Source of the DNA: an uncultured Campylobacter sp.
GTDB taxonomy: Bacteria; Campylobacterota; Campylobacteria; Campylobacterales; Campylobacteraceae
Direction: 5' to 3'
Assembly: GCF_938045405.1 (NCBI RefSeq)
Contig: NZ_CALIMW010000258.1
Coordinates: 1-8,695, forward strand
Length of the DNA: 8,695 bases
Each line of letters begins with the position of its first letter. Position 1 is the first letter of the stretch. Below the pieces are notes generated by a model. The model did not search any database, was not told where the DNA came from, and was given only the letters and a program-made list of their open reading frames with translations. Both the position numbers and the translations under genes were made by a program. Below are positions 5,283 through 8,695 of the stretch, piece by piece.

Positions 5283-5795
5283 CTAAATCGCGGCTTTTAA
5301 CGCTTCAAATTTCGCGTCTTGCTCGGCTAGCAGCTGTCCTTTCTCGTCGCGCGAGACGTAAATTTTAAAGATATTCTCGCCCGCTTTGTCGTAAAAGCCC
5401 ACGAATTTCGAGAGCATCCCCATGAAAGTCTGCGTCACGAGGATAATCTTATCGATCTCATCCGTCTTTAGATGACCCCCCAAAATGCCCAGCCCATGCG
5501 CCTCATCGCCGTTTGCGCCCATGCCGAAATTATAAAATCCGCGCGCGCTCTTGCCGCTTGGGATCTTGGTCTTAAACTCGATGATGAAGCTCGGCGTATT
5601 TTTTACGAAAAGCACCTCGCCCCAGCTCTCAAGCTCCCTAATGACCTCGCCGAATTTATCGCCGCCCGTGCTCTTTCCGAAGCGCTCGGGCAGGTTTAGC
5701 AGCACGTCGATCTCCTTCGCGCCTAGTTCCTTGCAGATCTGCGCGATCGAAATTTTAGGATTTTGCGCAAACAACGCCTCTATTCTCTCTTTCAT
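5283..5795 (-). CDS. hutX: HutX/ChuX-family haem utilisation carrier protein
   Basis: From the preferred start this is a 170-residue cytoplasmic protein. It has a short N-terminal helical region (residues 1-40, with a winged-helix-like IAQICKELGAKEIDVLLNLP) and the HutX/ChuX core: ESWGEVLFVKNT (56-67), IEFKTKIPSGK (72-82), GFYNF (86-90), GGHL (106-109), TFMGM (123-127) and FKIYVSRDEKGQL (143-155). Family members bind haem and carry it inside the cell after uptake. Compared with the V. cholerae or E. coli type, the loop after GFYNF is longer and Gly-rich (residues 91-106). The frame is open further upstream to 5870, but AAGGA at 5801-5805 sits 5 nt before the ATG at 5795 and overlaps the ATG at 5801, so 5795 is chosen. 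No haem transport gene is adjacent. Confidence 0.85.
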   Translation of the reverse strand: MKERIEALFAQNPKISIAQICKELGAKEIDVLLNLPERFGKSTGGDKFGEVIRELESWGEVLFVKNTPSFIIEFKTKIPSGKSARGFYNFGMGANGDEAHGLGILGGHLKTDEIDKIILVTQTFMGMLSKFVGFYDKAGENIFKIYVSRDEKGQLLAEQDAKFEALKAAI

Positions 5796-5828
5796 TTTCA
5801 TCCTTTCTAAAATAAAATTTTGAGCGCC

Positions 5829-5834
5829 ATTATA
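5829..5834 (-). promoter_or_regulatory. -10 element of the HutX-like gene
   Basis: The minus strand reads TATAAT within a T/A-rich run (GAATTTTTATATTATAATGG), giving a start near 5822 and a leader of about 27 nt. I see no good full-length Fur box. Confidence 0.5.
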
Positions 5835-5866
5835 ATATAAAAATTCTAAGTTACAGATAACGGCAA

Positions 5867-5885
5867 TCAATTAAAGCGTAATTGA
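5867..5885. repeat. Small dyad upstream of the HutX-like promoter
   Basis: TCAATTA (5867-5873) and TAATTGA (5879-5885) are perfect 7-bp arms around AAGCG, some 35-50 bp upstream of the -10. It is a possible regulator site; with 7-bp AT-rich arms chance is a real alternative. Confidence 0.3.
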
Positions 5886-5971
5886 AAAGATTATTTTAAG
5901 AAAAATTTAGCGCTGCAAAGTGCTTATGCGTAGAATTTTAAGCGACAATACAAAGAATTTTATCTACACGG

Positions 5972-5991
5972 AATTTTAGAATTCTAAAATT
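5972..5991. terminator. 20-bp perfect AT palindrome after the DUF805 gene
   Basis: AATTTTAGAA followed by its exact reverse complement starts about 20 bp beyond the DUF805 stop at 6012. As RNA it would fold to an 8-bp AT-rich stem with an AATT loop. The stem itself ends in a T-rich arm, but no further T run follows. It could be a weak bidirectional terminator or a protein site. Confidence 0.4.
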
Positions 5992-6011
5992 TCACAAAGT
6001 TTAGAGCTCTA

Positions 6012-6455
6012 TCATAGCGGATCGTATCCGAAGCGATTGGACCCGCTATCGCCGCGCTGCACGAAAAATACAAGCAGCACTATCCAACCCACAAATGATA
6101 CCAAAAGCCCGATATCGCCGAAAAAAGCACCCACGATCGGCGTTAAAATAAGCAGAAAAAACCAGCCGCTTCTATCGGTGTCATGTAGTCGCCTGACCGA
6201 TACGGCGATGGCTGGCACGAGCATGGCTAGTTGAAAAAGCGCATATATAATGCCGATTTCTTGATGGACGATTTTGCCGGCTATTATTTGATTGTACCCT
6301 ATCGTAGTGCCTAAAACGCCATCTATCAAGCTCAAAACGATCCCGCCAAGCACGGTAAATAGAAAAAACCACCAGTACTCCGACCTTGATGCTCGCCCGC
6401 TAAATGTGGCGTATTTTTGCTTGACACAAGTTTGCACAGACTCCATAAAAGTCAT
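6012..6455 (-). CDS. DUF805 inner-membrane protein
   Basis: This 147-residue protein carries the DUF805 (YhaH-like) signatures in order: FSGRASRSEYWWFFLF near residues 18-33, a central VRRLHDTDRSGWFFLL (87-102) and the C-terminal GDSGSNRFGYDP (135-146). Membrane segments are predicted at about 28-48, 65-88, 97-115 and 117-132. The ATG at 6455 is preceded by AAGGAG at 6462-6467 with ideal spacing. DUF805 proteins are small membrane proteins of unknown molecular function. It lies 60 bp downstream of the TM2-domain gene on the same strand, with a TATAAT of its own in the gap, so it may be co-transcribed, independent or both. Confidence 0.92.
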   Translation of the reverse strand: MTFMESVQTCVKQKYATFSGRASRSEYWWFFLFTVLGGIVLSLIDGVLGTTIGYNQIIAGKIVHQEIGIIYALFQLAMLVPAIAVSVRRLHDTDRSGWFFLLILTPIVGAFFGDIGLLVSFVGWIVLLVFFVQRGDSGSNRFGYDPL

Positions 6456-6484
6456 TTTAAACTCCTTTTTTAAAATAATATAGG

Positions 6485-6490
6485 ATTATA
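6485..6490 (-). promoter_or_regulatory. -10 element of the DUF805 gene
   Basis: The minus strand reads TATAAT in the 60-bp gap after the TM2 gene, 30 bp upstream of the ATG, giving a start near 6478. No TGn extension is present. Confidence 0.45.
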
Positions 6491-6515
6491 CTAATCGCCC
6501 CTTAAATTTAAATAC

Positions 6516-7994
6516 CTAAAACTCCCGCCCGTTCATCTGCCTTACGTGATACGCCAGATTCGCTAGATTATAGCCACCTTTTGAGGCAGTAATCTCCCTA
6601 GTGCCATAAACCGCCGAAACATTTAAAACTACCGAAGCTAACCATCCTATGGCAAATACTAAGGCGAAAAGCTGTGAGTCAAGCGCTATCAAGACTAGAG
6701 TTACTATCTCCGTAGCTGCAATAACATAAAACGCTCTTAGATAGTTTTTCTCTCCACTGCAATCATAAAGCTCTTTACTAACTAGCAGCTGATAGATCAG
6801 ATATACCGCTGTGCATACGCAATAAATGCTTACCATAAAAACTGATGGTTTAAACAATTCAAATCCTACAAATATAGTGCTTACTGCGCTTATAGCCGAG
6901 GAAACCCCGACTAGCACGGCGTTTGATAGCAGATCGGCGCTGCGTATTGCGCGCGCTAAAAAATATAGCCCCACAGCTAGGCATATCATCGATATAAGTC
7001 CGACGCCCTCCAACGCACCCACTTTATCTACATTCTTGATATATCTGCCTACCGCATTTAACGCCTCAAGCCCAAACGCTATATAAAGGGTAGTTTTGGC
7101 AGTAGATAGATTCTCGCTCTGCTCTTTAGCGTCATCCGTATAAACATACAGGATTGCTCCCACACCCACGGATACATTTAGCTTTCGCACCATATCAGGC
7201 AACCTAAAAAAGTCGCTAATAAGCCAGATTAAAAACAAAACATTAGGCACCGAGAAAATAACCATAAAATGAAAAAAGCCCTGTTCTATATCCTTTAGGT
7301 CTGATGCTTGCACGCCCAAATCCGGACGAGATGAGTTTATAAGCGCCAACAGATCGTTACCTTCTATACTCGTCCACATGACAGTAACCACTACTAAAAA
7401 AAGCCAGATGAGAAATGGCAGCCCGCCTAAAAGCTGAAAAATCGCGGAGATTATACGCCCAAGATAAAATCTATGCGCGCCGAAAGGCCCGAGGAACATA
7501 TAAAATACGTAGGCTTTATTTAGATCGTAAACCTTAGCTGAGCTTTGTGTAGAGCTAATTCTATCGGAATTTGAGGAAGCTGAATTTTGCCAAGTGGAAT
7601 TCTGCTCTGTAAAATTCTGCGAGTTAGCAGCATTTTCGGTAGAATTCAAGCCTTTCGCGTTAGAATCTTGCTCGCTAGAGCCTGTCGCAGCAGAATCTCG
7701 CAAAATAGAATTTTCTTCATCCAAGCCTTGAGCCGCAAAAGCTAAATTTTGCTCCGCAGAATTTTGTGGTGTGAAATTCTGTTTTGTAAAAGTAGAATTT
7801 TGCTCTATAGAATTCTGAGCCGTGGAATTTTGCTCGCTAGTATCATCCGCCGCAAGAGCTTCTTGCGTTAAATCTAAATTCTCAGATTGCTCCTGTAGCT
7901 TCTCATCCAAGGGCTTTTTCTCTTCGCCACTTTTACGTCTTATGCTGGCTAGCGATGCAGGATTGCTGCTGCCGCCCCAAATATCTTCGCCCAT
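6516..7994 (-). CDS. TM2-domain polytopic membrane protein with N-terminal QNS repeats
   Basis: This 492-residue protein has three parts. Residues 1-153 are hydrophilic and low-complexity, without a signal peptide, with nine x-Q-N-[S/F/L]-x pentapeptides at residues 54-85 and 125-139. Residues 155-272 form a TM2 domain: the classic FLGPFGAHRFYLGR at 167-180, first helix to about 207, and IWLISDFFRLPDMVRKLN at 256-273, which corresponds to the domain's usual ending. The two helices are separated by an unusual ~35-residue hydrophilic insert (208-240). Residues 300-466 contain about six more membrane segments that I do not recognise as a named family. The ATG at 7994 has AAGGAG at 8000-8005. TM2 proteins have no settled general function. 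It is divergent from tpx and upstream of the DUF805 gene. Three EQNST pentapeptides match the PglB glycosylation sequon. Confidence 0.85.
   Translation of the reverse strand: MGEDIWGGSSNPASLASIRRKSGEEKKPLDEKLQEQSENLDLTQEALAADDTSEQNSTAQNSIEQNSTFTKQNFTPQNSAEQNLAFAAQGLDEENSILRDSAATGSSEQDSNAKGLNSTENAANSQNFTEQNSTWQNSASSNSDRISSTQSSAKVYDLNKAYVFYMFLGPFGAHRFYLGRIISAIFQLLGGLPFLIWLFLVVVTVMWTSIEGNDLLALINSSRPDLGVQASDLKDIEQGFFHFMVIFSVPNVLFLIWLISDFFRLPDMVRKLNVSVGVGAILYVYTDDAKEQSENLSTAKTTLYIAFGLEALNAVGRYIKNVDKVGALEGVGLISMICLAVGLYFLARAIRSADLLSNAVLVGVSSAISAVSTIFVGFELFKPSVFMVSIYCVCTAVYLIYQLLVSKELYDCSGEKNYLRAFYVIAATEIVTLVLIALDSQLFALVFAIGWLASVVLNVSAVYGTREITASKGGYNLANLAYHVRQMNGREF
7578..7835 (-). repeat. 15-bp tandem repeats encoding xQNSx pentapeptides
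   Basis: The nine QN pairs start at residues 55, 60, 65, 72, 77, 82, 126, 131 and 136, that is, three groups of three at 5-residue spacing. In DNA this gives degenerate 15-bp units containing CAAAATTC or CAGAATTC at 7740-7835 and 7578-7622. Units have diverged mostly at flanking codons. Confidence 0.7.
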
Positions 7995-8083
7995 CTGCTC
8001 TCCTTGATTTTTAAAGCAATTTTACCTGAAATTTAAGGAATTTTTGTATATTCGCCGCTACAAATTCAAAACAAAGGACAAAA
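7995..8083. promoter_or_regulatory. Divergent promoter region between the TM2 gene and tpx
   Basis: This 89-bp gap serves both genes. For tpx the plus strand shows TATATT at 8047-8052 after a T5 run, giving a start near 8059. For the TM2 gene the minus strand shows TAAAAT at 8019-8024, a weaker -10. No obvious PerR or Fur site is visible. Confidence 0.4.
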
Positions 8084-8608
8084 ATGCCAACAGTAACATT
8101 TCAAGGAAAGCCCGTAGAGTTAAGCGGGCAAGAGATAAATCTAGGCGATCGCGCGCCGCAAGTACGCTTAGTAGCTCAAGATCTAAGCGAAATCGAGATC
8201 GCTAGCGGCAAGCACGTGCAAATCATAGTCGCCGTGCCGTCGCTAGATACGCCCGTCTGCGCGACGGAGGCACGTAAGTTCAACGAGCGCGCCGCATCGC
8301 TTCCTAACACCGAAGTAATCGTCGTTTCGATGGATTTGCCGTTTGCGATGGGGAGGTTTTGTACGACTGAGGGGATCAAAAATCTACGCGTTGCAAGTGA
8401 TTTCCGCGATAAGGAATTTTGTCGCCGCTACGGCACCCTCATCGCCAGCGGCGCATTAGCAGGTCTCAGCGCCAGAGCGATCTTCGTCATAGATACCGCA
8501 GGCGTTGTGGTTTATAAAGAGCTCGTAAGCGACATAGCCTCTGAGCCCGACTACGACGCAGCGCTAGATTTTGCAGAGCTCGTCGCTCGCAACAGCTGCT
8601 CTAACTGA
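8084..8608 (+). CDS. tpx: Thiol peroxidase Tpx (2-Cys peroxiredoxin)
   Basis: This 174-residue protein is full length for Tpx, which reduces H2O2 and organic hydroperoxides with electrons from thioredoxin. The peroxidatic motif PSLDTPVC gives Thr56 and Cys59, the resolving cysteine is Cys93 in GRFCTTEGI, and Arg131 (SARAIFVID) completes the active-site set known from E. coli Tpx (Thr58, Cys61, Cys95, Arg133). The N-terminal VTFQGKPVELSG is typical of the family. Extra cysteines at 113 and 172 are not needed for catalysis. There is no signal peptide, so I expect a cytoplasmic protein. AAAGGA ends 6 nt before the ATG. The gene is monocistronic as far as the window shows. Confidence 0.97.
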   Translation: MPTVTFQGKPVELSGQEINLGDRAPQVRLVAQDLSEIEIASGKHVQIIVAVPSLDTPVCATEARKFNERAASLPNTEVIVVSMDLPFAMGRFCTTEGIKNLRVASDFRDKEFCRRYGTLIASGALAGLSARAIFVIDTAGVVVYKELVSDIASEPDYDAALDFAELVARNSCSN

Positions 8609-8620
8609 GCAAGATAATAG

Positions 8621-8641
8621 ATCCAAGGTTTGGATAATTTT
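8621..8641 (+). terminator. Intrinsic terminator of tpx
   Basis: ATCCAA (8621-8626) and TTGGAT (8630-8635) form a 6-bp stem with a GGT loop followed by AATTTT, 12 bp after the tpx stop. The remaining bases to 8695 show nothing I can assign. Confidence 0.55.
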
Positions 8642-8695
8642 CGCCTCGCTTTAGTTCACTACTTTAAGCAAATTCGCCCTACTGCAAGTAAAAAA

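Noticed and set aside
5796..5870. Longer N-terminus for the HutX-like protein
   Set aside because: The extension overlaps the -10 and Shine-Dalgarno sequence, and family alignment begins at the residues after the ATG at 5795.
1..8695. tRNA, rRNA, CRISPR array, integrase or transposase
   Set aside because: Both strands were read and no cloverleaf, regularly spaced repeats or recombinase motifs were seen.
1..8695. Frequent AAATTT-type words as a special signal
   Set aside because: They occur in genes and gaps alike and match the general word bias of AT-leaning Campylobacter genomes, so I treat them as background.

Overview
The window fits an epsilonproteobacterium (Campylobacterota), most likely an oral-type Campylobacter of moderate GC content such as the C. 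gracilis/rectus/showae group. The species is inference. The main evidence is a Tat-exported molybdoenzyme downstream of a monohaem cytochrome c, the arrangement known from C. jejuni Cj0264c/Cj0265c. AAATTT-rich words, T-rich TATAAT promoters and a poly-G tract agree with this. No tRNA, rRNA, CRISPR, transposase or integrase is visible.

Layout. Positions 1-120 hold the C-terminal end of a plus-strand gene. A gap of about 200 bp follows, with two small hairpins and an eight-base C tract (G on the minus strand) just beyond the stop codon of the next operon. A three-gene minus-strand operon occupies 4077 to 324: a DsbB/DsbI-type membrane protein, a monohaem cytochrome c, then a DMSO/TMAO reductase-type catalytic subunit whose start overlaps the cytochrome stop (ATGA). 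It has a perfect extended -10 (TGCTATAAT) at 4132-4140, and two 12-bp CTTAAG-centred palindromes lie between that promoter and the start codon. Positions 4140-4880 are an AT-rich islet with coding remnants and one small unrecognised gene (4443-4877). Positions 4880-5282 contain no convincing gene but many stem-loops. Then come three minus-strand genes: a HutX/ChuX-type haem carrier (5283-5795), a DUF805 membrane protein (6012-6455) and a large TM2-domain membrane protein with an N-terminal QNS repeat region (6516-7994). Divergent from the last is tpx, a thiol peroxidase (8084-8608), followed by a hairpin terminator.

How the genes work together. The first operon is a periplasmic respiratory module: the cytochrome probably delivers electrons to the molybdoenzyme for reduction of S- or N-oxides. 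Its first gene is the most unusual item in the window. It looks like a DsbI/DsbB quinone-dependent oxidoreductase, but the quinone-proximal CxxC is TxxS, while the nearby Arg and the two periplasmic cysteines that face the DsbA-type partner are kept. It cannot be an ordinary DsbB and may have been repurposed, possibly to pass electrons between quinol and the cytochrome. The other striking point is three exact copies of EQNST, a perfect fit to the Campylobacter PglB N-glycosylation sequon, in the repeat region of the TM2 protein. Tpx and the HutX-like protein belong to peroxide defence and haem handling and have no obvious functional link to the respiratory operon.
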